Part shown: positions 1-7,636 of the stretch, in pieces
Layout: every line of letters starts with the position of its first letter
How positions within the stretch are numbered: position 1 is the stretch's first letter
NCBI RefSeq assembly: GCF_017635265.1
Contig: NZ_JAGBLU010000001.1
Location: forward strand, 27,463 to 91,462
Reading direction: 5' to 3'
DNA from: Butyrivibrio sp.
GTDB taxonomy: Bacteria > Bacillota > Clostridia > Lachnospirales > Lachnospiraceae
DNA length: 64,000 nucleotides
Notes under the pieces: generated by a model
The model's input: the letters and a program-made list of their open reading frames with translations, nothing else
Told to the model about the DNA's origin: nothing
Databases searched by the model: none
Made by a program: the position numbers and the translations under genes

Positions 1-328
1 TAAGCGGCATTGACAATATAAGAAGCGGTCTTGCCTTACCCTGACTGGTTCTGGTGCTGTCCATAACTCTTCCCACAAAGAGATTTCCAATGATAACAAA
101 TATCACTGACAAAATAGGAAGAAGACCTGAAAATGTTCCAAATCTTGCGGTGTCTGTCCACCCTATAACATCTGAATAATATCTGTTGAGGTATGAACCA
201 AAGATTGCATTGGATATCAGTGCGCAAAATGGTCCGATCAGGTATCCAAGCGCTTTTTCATTAAGCTTTACTTCCGGACTTTTTATCTTTGTCTTTAGTG
301 CCGGCAATTCAACAATTTCCTTTAACAT
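1..328 (-). CDS. GPH-family sugar:cation symporter (MFS_2), N-terminal part
   Basis: Open frame running off the left edge; about 109 codons are visible. It starts at an ATG preceded by GGAGGATGAA. The product begins MLKEIVELPALKTK, then a segment like a first membrane helix (LGYLIGPFCALISNAIFGSY), and later GNLFVGRVMDSTRTSQGKARP. The D-x-T-x-x-x-G-K-x-R-P pattern is the cytoplasmic loop signature of the GPH (glycoside-pentoside-hexuronide) family. It lies 18 bases downstream of the rhamnosidase gene on the same strand, so it probably imports the released rhamnose or a rhamnoside. The exact substrate cannot be told from this fragment. Confidence 0.85.
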   Translation of the reverse strand, partial: MLKEIVELPALKTKIKSPEVKLNEKALGYLIGPFCALISNAIFGSYLNRYYSDVIGWTDTARFGTFSGLLPILSVIFVIIGNLFVGRVMDSTRTSQGKARPLLILSMPL

Positions 329-346
329 TTCATCCTCCGTATATAC

Positions 347-2923
347 TTATATCTTTGCTGTGGCTCTGTATCTTCCACTGCCATATTCATAGGTCTTTCC
401 ATCAGGAAGTTCCAAAATACACCTGCATCCCACAGGAACTTCTACCTCGATGGAAAAATCAGAATCATTTATATGCCACTTGGAGCTCACTACTCCGTAA
501 GAAGTATCAATACTTGCCTCTGCATAGGAAAGATTTCCTCCGGGAACAGGTTTTATCCTGAACTTTTTATATCCGGCTTCAATAGGTTCGATTCCTGCAA
601 TTCGCTTATAAAAGAAATCACCAACAGCCCCGGAAGCATAATGATTGTAGGAAATCATATTATCTGTGCCGTCATCTCCAATAGGGCACTGGCCGTTTTC
701 ATCAAGACCATCCCATCTTTCCCATATAGTTGTGGCACCGGTTTTAACTTCATACAGCCAGCTCGGACATTTAGTATTAAGCAGCATCTTATAAGCCACA
801 TCTGCCCGACCGTTATCTGCAAGAGCAAAAAGAATATACGGTGTCCCGGGAAAGCCTGTTCCAATACAGTAATCACTCTTTTCAATGAGCTTTACCAGAT
901 TGTCCACAGCTTTTTTTCGATTTTCCTTTTTAAACATTCCAAACTGTATCGGCAGCACATATGCCGTTTGGAATTCTTCGTTCAGTTTCCCGTTTCCGTC
1001 AGTAAAAATGCTCTCATAAGCATCTGCGACATTTTCGGACAGCTTTTTATATTCTTTTTCATCCTCTTCATAGCCCAGAATCCCGGCTATTTTTGAAAGA
1101 ATACTGCTGGTGTTAAAAAGACTTGCCGTAGCTGTCCATTTACTTCTCTTCTGCCACTGCTGCATCTTTGGGGCATCGGGCGCAACCCAGTCTCCAAAAT
1201 GAAATACCGAAGGTGTATGCCAGATGAATCTGTTCTTGCCAAAGCTAAAAAGCGCCGCCCATCTTTTGCATGCTCCCACATATTTTTTCATTATGTCATA
1301 ATTATCTTGAAGAACGCTTATGTCCCCGTCTGACATGTATAAAGCCCACGGAACCAGTACACAGGCATCTCCCCACCAGTCAATTGCCATGGTCGGCATT
1401 GTTACAGGAAATCCAAAGCCATTGGCAGGAACCGTATTGGGAAGTCCTCCTGTGGGAAGCTGTTCACTTCTTACATCCCCAAGCCATTTCTTCAAAAATC
1501 TTCCGGTGTCAAAATTAAAGCACGCTGTTGTACCAAAGACAGCTATATCACCTGTCCATCCCATTCTCTCATCCCTTTGCGGACAGTCCGTAGGTATTTC
1601 AACAAAATTTGATTTTGTTGACCATCGGATATTTGACTGAAGTTTATTTAGCATATCATCAGAGCATTCAAAGCTTCCTCTGTCTTTCATATCCGAATAA
1701 AGAGCTACTGCCTTTATCTCAAAATCTTCTTTTTTTACACCTTTAACAGACACATACCTGAATCCCATATATGTAAATGAGGGGCTAAATGTCTGCTCGC
1801 CTTCACTGCAGATATAGGTTACTGTAGCCTTGGCGCTTCTTAAAAAGCTTGTATTTAATGTCCCATCAGGATTTAAGATTTCCGCATGTTTTATCTCAAT
1901 GATCTGGCCTTTCTTTGCATTTTTTACTGTAAATCTCACAATTCCCGCAAAGTTCTGTCCAAAGTCATATATAATCTCATTTTTATTTATCTGCTCAGTT
2001 ACAGGTAAAAGAACTTCGTGCTCCGTAACAGGTGCCCCGCTCTCTGCTGTTATTTTGGGACTGTATTTAAGCTTTTCTTCCGTGGCATTTACCCAGACAG
2101 CTCTGCTCGTGTCAACTGTGCTGTCAAATGTTTCGCCATCATAAAGGTCAGCCATTTTTACTTTTCCCTGCCTTGTTACAAGCCATGTAGAATCAGTTCC
2201 GACTATATCTGCCTCACCATTGTCATAAACAAAATAAAATAAAGCTGAAAGTGCCTGCCTGTCAGCAGCAAATCTGTTGTTTCTGCTATAGATAAAAGAG
2301 CCTACAGCCCAGCCGCCGGATACAGTAAAACTTACTTCAACTTCTTTTCCCTGAGTGAAATAATCAGTCACATCATACGTTTGATATTGAAGCCTTTTTT
2401 TATAAGATGTAAAACCGGGAGCAAAATATCTCTGTCCGACCTTTTTACCATCAAAATACATCTCATATATTCCTAATGCTGTTGCATAAGCGTAAGCTTT
2501 TACTACTTTCCCTGCTGCCTTAACTTTTTTCTTAAAGTTCATGGGTTCAGGTGAAATTCTCTTTTCCGTAAAAGAATAACTTCCGTCAGTAATAAATGTT
2601 CCGGGCCATTTATCTGTCATAAGTCCCGTTGCAAACTCTGTGGAAGAAGCCGCCTCTTCTCCGGTATCAGCCTTTACTGCTATATCCACTCTGTATTCAG
2701 AGGATGGTTTTAGCCTTTTTCCCTTATAGGCAATCTCAATCTGCTCAGTAGTATCTGTTTCCCACATAACATTTCCATCTGCATCTTTTACCGCAATATG
2801 GCAATTTGCTACATTGACATTTTGCCCGTCAGATACAACCTTGTATGAAATATGGGGATTATATTCATCGGTAACAATGTTTTTTTCAAGACCTTCAACT
2901 GTCAGTCGTGCAATCTCAAACAT
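347..2923 (-). CDS. Alpha-L-rhamnosidase, glycoside hydrolase family 78
   Basis: Predicted to release terminal alpha-L-rhamnose from plant rhamnosides or pectic oligosaccharides. The order matches GH78: an N-terminal beta-sandwich part (LKPSSEYRVDIAVK, then a TDKWPGTFITDG region), a substrate-binding jelly roll (YDVTDYF, YDFGQNFAGIVRF), the (alpha/alpha)6 barrel entered at EIPTDCPQRDERMGWTGD, which carries the conserved acidic residues, and a C-terminal beta domain (YKKFRIKP). The frame is open up to 3013, but the ATG at 2923 (MFEIARLTVEG) has an AGAGG ribosome site while the upstream 30 codons look unlike the family, so 2923 was chosen. There is no signal peptide, so it is probably cytoplasmic and acts on imported sugar. 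It is followed directly by the GPH transporter. Confidence 0.92.
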   Translation of the reverse strand: MFEIARLTVEGLEKNIVTDEYNPHISYKVVSDGQNVNVANCHIAVKDADGNVMWETDTTEQIEIAYKGKRLKPSSEYRVDIAVKADTGEEAASSTEFATGLMTDKWPGTFITDGSYSFTEKRISPEPMNFKKKVKAAGKVVKAYAYATALGIYEMYFDGKKVGQRYFAPGFTSYKKRLQYQTYDVTDYFTQGKEVEVSFTVSGGWAVGSFIYSRNNRFAADRQALSALFYFVYDNGEADIVGTDSTWLVTRQGKVKMADLYDGETFDSTVDTSRAVWVNATEEKLKYSPKITAESGAPVTEHEVLLPVTEQINKNEIIYDFGQNFAGIVRFTVKNAKKGQIIEIKHAEILNPDGTLNTSFLRSAKATVTYICSEGEQTFSPSFTYMGFRYVSVKGVKKEDFEIKAVALYSDMKDRGSFECSDDMLNKLQSNIRWSTKSNFVEIPTDCPQRDERMGWTGDIAVFGTTACFNFDTGRFLKKWLGDVRSEQLPTGGLPNTVPANGFGFPVTMPTMAIDWWGDACVLVPWALYMSDGDISVLQDNYDIMKKYVGACKRWAALFSFGKNRFIWHTPSVFHFGDWVAPDAPKMQQWQKRSKWTATASLFNTSSILSKIAGILGYEEDEKEYKKLSENVADAYESIFTDGNGKLNEEFQTAYVLPIQFGMFKKENRKKAVDNLVKLIEKSDYCIGTGFPGTPYILFALADNGRADVAYKMLLNTKCPSWLYEVKTGATTIWERWDGLDENGQCPIGDDGTDNMISYNHYASGAVGDFFYKRIAGIEPIEAGYKKFRIKPVPGGNLSYAEASIDTSYGVVSSKWHINDSDFSIEVEVPVGCRCILELPDGKTYEYGSGRYRATAKI

Positions 2924-3040
2924 CTCAAACCTCTTTTCTCTTCCGAATCCTGGTATCTTATGATATAAGCGCCATAAGTAATAACACGGATTATTTCGTG
3001 CGTCGAACTTCACAATCCTGTTACCATCTTATAATTGCAC

Positions 3041-3086
3041 AAAAAAAAGAAGCAAAAACGATTTGTCATGTTTTGCTCCTTTTTTT
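3041..3086 (-). terminator. Rho-independent terminator of the AEC transporter gene
   Basis: Read on the minus strand, an A-rich arm with AGCAAAAC pairs with GTTTTTGCT across a short loop and runs into eight Ts. It lies about 100 bases past the AEC stop codon and ahead of the rhamnosidase gene, so the two are separate transcription units. Confidence 0.75.
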
Positions 3087-3187
3087 ACATATTTGATTTT
3101 TTTATTGGTATTTATACACAAAAACAGGCCGAATCTAATTGTATATTTTCACCAATACGATAATAATAGATTTTGCTCCACCTAAAA

Positions 3188-4126
3188 TCACATCATTCCA
3201 AAGTTCTTAAGAATAAGTATCCAGAAGAATATAGTCACTATTGATAAAAGCGTTGAAAGTAAAACGTATTCTCCTGCAAGGTCCGCATCTCCTCCCATGC
3301 TCTGAGCCATTGGGTAGGATGCTGCAGCAACAGGTGTTGCAAACATACAAAAAACCACAAAAAGTTCAGCTCCGCTTATGCCGATAAGAGACATTGCAGT
3401 CACCATTATGCTTGGAATAATGGCAAGTTTAAGAGCAATCCCTATGCAGAGAGGACGAATATCTCTTTTTATATTGGCTGCATGAAGGCTTCCTCCAAGT
3501 ACAAAAAGTGACAACGGCGTAGCCATATTGTTAAGCTCAGCTATAGGTTTAACCAGACTGGTCGGCATAGTCACAGGAAGAATATTAAAGATCACACCTG
3601 CAATAGCGCCAATAATAAGCGGGTTTTTCAGGATGTTTTTCAAAAGTACCGGAAACGAAACCCTGCCTCCCCTGAAATATTCAAGAATAGCTACAGAAGC
3701 AATATTGTATAGAGGCACTATAAATGCGACCATAATGCTGGCCATTACAGCTCCCTCTTTTCCAAATACACTTTCAGTAAGCGGTATTGCAAAGAGAACC
3801 GAATTGCTCCTGAAAATTGCCTGCATCACAACTCCGCGTCTTGGATTTTCTTTTACAAAAAGCGGAACAATAAAAAAACAGGCAAATATAACTATAAGTG
3901 TTGCCGCGAACGCAAACGCCACATATCCCGCATCACTTAACCTGTTAAAATCCACATCATAGAGATTATTAAACATTATAAACGGGAAGAAGATTTTAAA
4001 AACAACTCCGTTAAGTTCCTTTAAAAAACTCTCCTTTACAGCACCGCTCTTCTTGGCAATCATTCCAAGTAAAATATAAACCATAAAAGGTATTACGGCA
4101 TTTGTGGCTATCTGCAGATTTTCCAT
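3188..4126 (-). CDS. AEC (auxin efflux carrier) family transporter
   Basis: A hydrophobic 312-residue protein with about ten predicted helices, starting MENLQIATNAVIPFMVYILLG behind an AAGGAGAAG ribosome site. The AEC/PIN-like pattern is visible: first helix followed by KKSGAVKE, the mid-protein NPLIIGAIAGVIFN, then ATPLSLFVLGGSL, and a C-terminal FATPVAAASYPMAQSMGGD with the proline crossover typical of the family. Bacterial members move malonate, malate or other carboxylates, or amino acids; nothing here fixes the substrate. It follows ribF after a hairpin and ends at its own terminator. Confidence 0.88.
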   Translation of the reverse strand: MENLQIATNAVIPFMVYILLGMIAKKSGAVKESFLKELNGVVFKIFFPFIMFNNLYDVDFNRLSDAGYVAFAFAATLIVIFACFFIVPLFVKENPRRGVVMQAIFRSNSVLFAIPLTESVFGKEGAVMASIMVAFIVPLYNIASVAILEYFRGGRVSFPVLLKNILKNPLIIGAIAGVIFNILPVTMPTSLVKPIAELNNMATPLSLFVLGGSLHAANIKRDIRPLCIGIALKLAIIPSIMVTAMSLIGISGAELFVVFCMFATPVAAASYPMAQSMGGDADLAGEYVLLSTLLSIVTIFFWILILKNFGMM

Positions 4127-4166
4127 ACTCTTCTCCTTTTTAACAATCCCCCAATTTCATCTTACA

Positions 4167-4193
4167 CATTCTTGAATTTTTAATTCGAGAATG
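4167..4193 (-). other. Hairpin between ribF and the AEC gene
   Basis: CATTCTTGAATT and AATTCGAGAATG form a 12-bp stem with one G-U/mismatch position and a 3-base loop. There is no clear T tract on the minus side, so this is a weak terminator or a processing stem marking the end of the ribF cluster. Confidence 0.4.
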
Positions 4194-4206
4194 CCAGACT
4201 TCATAC

Positions 4207-5115
4207 TCAGTTTGCAGCTCTTTTCAGATCACTTTCTATCTGAGCCTTGAGATGCTCAATACTGTCAAACTTCATCTCCGGTCTCAAAAACTCTTTTAAC
4301 CTGACTGTTATAGCCTTTCCGTATACATCCTCATCAAAATCATAGATATATGTTTCAGCTCCCACAGCCTCTTTTTCAGATATCGTAGGTTTTCTTCCGA
4401 TATTGGTCATGCCTCTGTACTCTTTATCATCTATGACCACAATACTTGAATAAACCCCAAAGGGGGGAAGAAGCTTATTGGCAGAAGGAAGGACGTTGAC
4501 TGTAGGCACCCCTATTGTATGCCCGATGTGCCTTCCATGTTCAACAATTCCGCTGATACTGTATTCTGTCCCAAGAAGTCTTTTTACCTCAGCCATGTTA
4601 CCATCTGCCACTTCGTTTCTTACCCTTGTGGAGCTGACTTCTGATCCGTCAAGCATGACCTTGTCGATAAGTTCAAGTTCAAATCCAAGCTCCTTACTCA
4701 GATTTCTGAGAAGATGCTGGTCTCCTCTTCCCTTATCACCAAAAGAAACATCGCTTCCCGCAGCAATATACACCGCTTTAAGATCATCACACAGAATATT
4801 TCTTACAAAGTCCTCGGGATCTGTTGCAGCAGTAGCTTCTGTAAGCGGAAACTCAACCAAAATATCCACTCCCAGCTTTTCAAAAGCGCGTCTTTTCTCA
4901 TTTCTGATAAAAAGCTGTCTCACAGTATGCCCTACAAAAAATTCTTCCGGTGAGGGCTCAAACGTAAACACACAGGCCTTAAGACCATCCTGCTTCTGTT
5001 CAAGTATTTTTGCCAGAAGTTTTTTATGCCCCAAGTGTATTCCGTCAAATTTTCCCATGGCAATGGCAGTTTTACTATTTATATTAAGTTCATCAAGTCT
5101 GGTTATTATTTCCAA
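4207..5115 (-). CDS. ribF: Bifunctional riboflavin kinase / FAD synthetase
   Basis: Converts riboflavin to FMN and FMN to FAD. The N-terminal adenylyltransferase domain carries GKFDGIHLGHKKLL (the HxGH-type nucleotide-binding motif) at about residues 22-35 and SSTRVRN near 165. The C-terminal flavokinase domain carries GHTIGVPTVNVLPS (the GxPTxN motif) and FGVYSS. The length, 302 residues, is normal. It is the last gene of the rimP-nusA-infB cluster, 19 bases after truB, its common place in Firmicutes. No FMN riboswitch is visible in front of it. Confidence 0.97.
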   Translation of the reverse strand: MEIITRLDELNINSKTAIAMGKFDGIHLGHKKLLAKILEQKQDGLKACVFTFEPSPEEFFVGHTVRQLFIRNEKRRAFEKLGVDILVEFPLTEATAATDPEDFVRNILCDDLKAVYIAAGSDVSFGDKGRGDQHLLRNLSKELGFELELIDKVMLDGSEVSSTRVRNEVADGNMAEVKRLLGTEYSISGIVEHGRHIGHTIGVPTVNVLPSANKLLPPFGVYSSIVVIDDKEYRGMTNIGRKPTISEKEAVGAETYIYDFDEDVYGKAITVRLKEFLRPEMKFDSIEHLKAQIESDLKRAAN

Positions 5116-5134
5116 TCAAATCACCACCAATATA

Positions 5135-6091
5135 TTATTTTTCAAAAAAGAACTTATCCACCTTAAACATTCTCGTTCTCTCATCATATCTGTAGATTCC
5201 GAAAAATGTCTCATCTTCAGCATAAACTCTGATCATATTGCCATCTGTAAACATTTCTTTTTCGAATTCCTTGTCATTCACTCCCTTTGGGTCTTCGTTC
5301 AGGATATTATCCTTTCTGAAGCTGTTTCCATTTTCCAGAAGAACTCTTGCACTATCTTTGACATGTATCTTGTCAAGATCCCTGAAAATATATTCAGGAG
5401 ACTGGATTATTTCAGAAAGTGTACCTTCATCACGCATCTGTTCAATCTGCGAAAGAGTGACCGCAGTTTCCAGGCTGAACGCTCCAACTCTGGTTCTTGT
5501 AAGATGCTGCATTGCTGCTCCGCATCCAAGCCTTTGGCCAATGTCATGGCAAAGAGTCCTTATGTAAGTTCCTTTTGAACACTTAACTTCCATTGTGAAA
5601 ATATGGTCGCTTTCAAGATGGGAATCATCAAGAACAGTAATAGCACCGATATGTATCTTTCTGGCTTTTCTCTCTACTTCAATTCCCTCTCTTGCAAGCT
5701 CGTAAAGCTTTTTTCCATCCTGCTTTATAGCTGAATACATCGGCGGAATCTGATCATATTCACCAACAAAAGCCTGCACAGCCTCATGAAGCTCAGCCTT
5801 TGTAACATTTACAGATTTCTCTTCTAAAACATTTCCGGACATATCCTGAGTATCTGTTGTTGTCCCAAGTCTACAAACTGCAATATATTCTTTGTCATGG
5901 TCTGTCAACATTTCTACCAGCTTAGTACCTGTACCCAAACATACTACTAAAACTCCTACAGCATCAGGGTCAAGAGTTCCTGTATGCCCAATCTTTTTTT
6001 GCTTAAGGATTCCACGCAGTTTTGCAACAACATCATTGGATGTAAAGCCCGGCTCCTTATATATATTTATCAAGCCATTATATTTATTCAT
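5135..6091 (-). CDS. truB: tRNA pseudouridine(55) synthase TruB
   Basis: Makes pseudouridine 55 in the T-loop of tRNAs. The family motif KKIGHTGTLDPDAVGVL holds the catalytic Asp (GTLDPDA) at about residue 41. KGTYIRTLCHDIG and VGAFSLETAVTLSQI in the second half are also typical. At 318 residues the length is normal, with a C-terminal PUA-like tail (GNMIRVYAEDETFFGIYRYD). It sits between nrnA and ribF, and a terminator-like hairpin lies just upstream of its start, so it may be expressed below the nusA-infB genes. The ribosome site (GAAATGAGAAAATC) is weak. Confidence 0.97.
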   Translation of the reverse strand: MNKYNGLINIYKEPGFTSNDVVAKLRGILKQKKIGHTGTLDPDAVGVLVVCLGTGTKLVEMLTDHDKEYIAVCRLGTTTDTQDMSGNVLEEKSVNVTKAELHEAVQAFVGEYDQIPPMYSAIKQDGKKLYELAREGIEVERKARKIHIGAITVLDDSHLESDHIFTMEVKCSKGTYIRTLCHDIGQRLGCGAAMQHLTRTRVGAFSLETAVTLSQIEQMRDEGTLSEIIQSPEYIFRDLDKIHVKDSARVLLENGNSFRKDNILNEDPKGVNDKEFEKEMFTDGNMIRVYAEDETFFGIYRYDERTRMFKVDKFFFEK

Positions 6092-6139
6092 ATCGATTTT
6101 CTCATTTCATATTTGAGGTTTTTGGCTAAATATTTTAGT

Positions 6140-6173
6140 CAAAACAAGCCACAAGACATAATATCTTGTGGCT
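6140..6173 (-). terminator. Terminator-like hairpin between nrnA and truB
   Basis: AGCCACAAGA and TCTTGTGGCT form a perfect 10-bp stem with a 7-base loop, followed on the minus strand by TGTTTTGAC. The T tract is short, so partial termination inside the operon or an RNA-processing site is more likely than a full stop. Confidence 0.6.
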
Positions 6174-6179
6174 ATATTA

Positions 6180-7124
6180 TTATAACTGTTGCTGAATATA
6201 CTTTGTAATGTTATTTATAACATCGTGCTGAGTACCATTAACTGTACAACCGGCAGCCCTCATATGTCCGCCGCCGCCAAAAATCTTGGCAACCTTCGAA
6301 ACATCTACACTTCCGTCGCTGCGAAGACTTACTCTGTAAGTCATTGGCTCCTCTTCATACATAAAAATTGAACAGCCAACACCAATAGTAAGAAGCATCT
6401 GATTAACAATTCCATCCATATCATTGCTGGTCGCACCATAAAAATCCATGGTCTGTCTTGAAACCACTGATACTATGCATTTACCGTCCATAAGAAGAAT
6501 ACTCTCAAGAAGCGCTCTTCCAAGAATCTGATTTTGAAGATATGTTTTCTCATAAAATACATGATCAATGAGGCTTCCAAAATCAAATCCATAGCTTATA
6601 AGTCTGGCTGCAATCTCCATTGTTTTGGGAGAAGTACAGGAATATTTGAAAACTCCTGTATCTGTAACCATTCCGGTGTAAAGAGATTTGGCAATGTCTT
6701 CATCCATCTTTGCTGTGTCAATGACAGTATATACAAGCTCACATGCACTGCTTGCTGTCGGAACAATATAATTCACATTACCGGTTCCCGGATTACTTAT
6801 ATGATGGTCAATATTTACAGTATTTTTTGCTGTATCAAAAAACTTCTCAGCATTTCCAATACGATCCTTGCCACAGTCAAGAACAATAAAAAGATCATAA
6901 CTTTCTATATCCGTTGTATAGTTCTTATTGACCTTATCTGTATCCTTTATAAACTCAAGTTCAGGTGGAATATCCTCAAGAAAAACATGTGTTTCAACTT
7001 CAGGATAATTCCTGGATAGATATAGATACATCCCCATGCATGATCCAACACAGTCCCCATCCGGTCTTATATGACCACTAATACCTACTGTCTTTACTCC
7101 CTGCATAAATTCATCTATCTTCAT
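6180..7124 (-). CDS. nrnA: DHH-family phosphoesterase NrnA (oligoribonuclease / pAp phosphatase)
   Basis: Degrades very short RNAs and removes 3'-phosphate from pAp. The DHH motifs are complete: HIRPDGDCVGS (D-x-D metal ligands, about residues 18-28), IVLDCGKDR, NIDHHISNPGTG (the DHH triad), TDTGVFKY, and the C-terminal DHHA1 motif GGGGHMRAAG. The length of 314 residues is typical. The gene lies between rbfA and truB, its usual position in Clostridia. The same enzyme family also degrades pGpG, the product of c-di-GMP hydrolysis, which may matter given the c-di-GMP genes in this window. Confidence 0.93.
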   Translation of the reverse strand: MKIDEFMQGVKTVGISGHIRPDGDCVGSCMGMYLYLSRNYPEVETHVFLEDIPPELEFIKDTDKVNKNYTTDIESYDLFIVLDCGKDRIGNAEKFFDTAKNTVNIDHHISNPGTGNVNYIVPTASSACELVYTVIDTAKMDEDIAKSLYTGMVTDTGVFKYSCTSPKTMEIAARLISYGFDFGSLIDHVFYEKTYLQNQILGRALLESILLMDGKCIVSVVSRQTMDFYGATSNDMDGIVNQMLLTIGVGCSIFMYEEEPMTYRVSLRSDGSVDVSKVAKIFGGGGHMRAAGCTVNGTQHDVINNITKYIQQQL

Positions 7125-7190
7125 ATCTTCCTACTCTTTCCTGTAAATATGCTTATTGCCGGTTACTGTTCAGTCCCTGAACAGCAACTA

Positions 7191-7607
7191 TTACTCTTCA
7201 TCCTCTTCGTCAAAAGAATCTTCTGTACTCTCACCGCGAGCTGCTCTGGCCTCATTGTCTTTGGCTGTAACTTCATCAATCTTTTTGGACATATTAATCG
7301 CATACTCAATTGAATCATCCATTATGAAACGCAGTTCCGGAGTGTATCTCATGTTAAGCTCTTTTGCCAATGTGGAACGAATATATCCGGAAGCACTCTT
7401 AAGCCCTTCCTGCGTGCGAAGTCTATCCTCTTCATCCCCCATTACAGTTACCCATACCTTGCATGTCTTAAGATCCGGAGCAACTTCTACATCCATAACG
7501 GATGTAAAAGCGCTGATCCTCGGATCTTTACTGTAACGAATGGCTTCTGAAATAACTTTCATTACTTCGCCATTAATTCTTTTATTCTTGTTACTGTTTT
7601 TACGCAT
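7191..7607 (-). CDS. rbfA: 30S ribosome-binding factor RbfA
   Basis: Late 30S assembly factor that binds near helix 1 of 16S rRNA. The KH-like core is recognisable: EVMKVISEAIRYSKDPRI, VSVMDVEVAPDLKTCKVWVTV-type strand region, LKSASGYIRSTLAKELNMRYTPEL and a tail with FIMDDSIEYAINMSKKIDEV. The protein has 138 residues with a short acidic end (DSFDEEDEE). It starts at an ATG behind GGAGG, 29 bases after infB. Confidence 0.96.
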   Translation of the reverse strand: MRKNSNKNKRINGEVMKVISEAIRYSKDPRISAFTSVMDVEVAPDLKTCKVWVTVMGDEEDRLRTQEGLKSASGYIRSTLAKELNMRYTPELRFIMDDSIEYAINMSKKIDEVTAKDNEARAARGESTEDSFDEEDEE

Positions 7608-7636
7608 AATTGTTACCTCCGTGATATACGTATCAC

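Noticed and set aside
4127-5115. FMN riboswitch for ribF
   Set aside because: The upstream gap to truB is only 19 bases, too short for the aptamer, and no conserved AGGG..GAUCAG-like signature is seen.
4478-5578. A 366-codon plus-strand open frame
   Set aside because: Antisense to ribF and truB, both clearly real; Ser-rich shadow coding.
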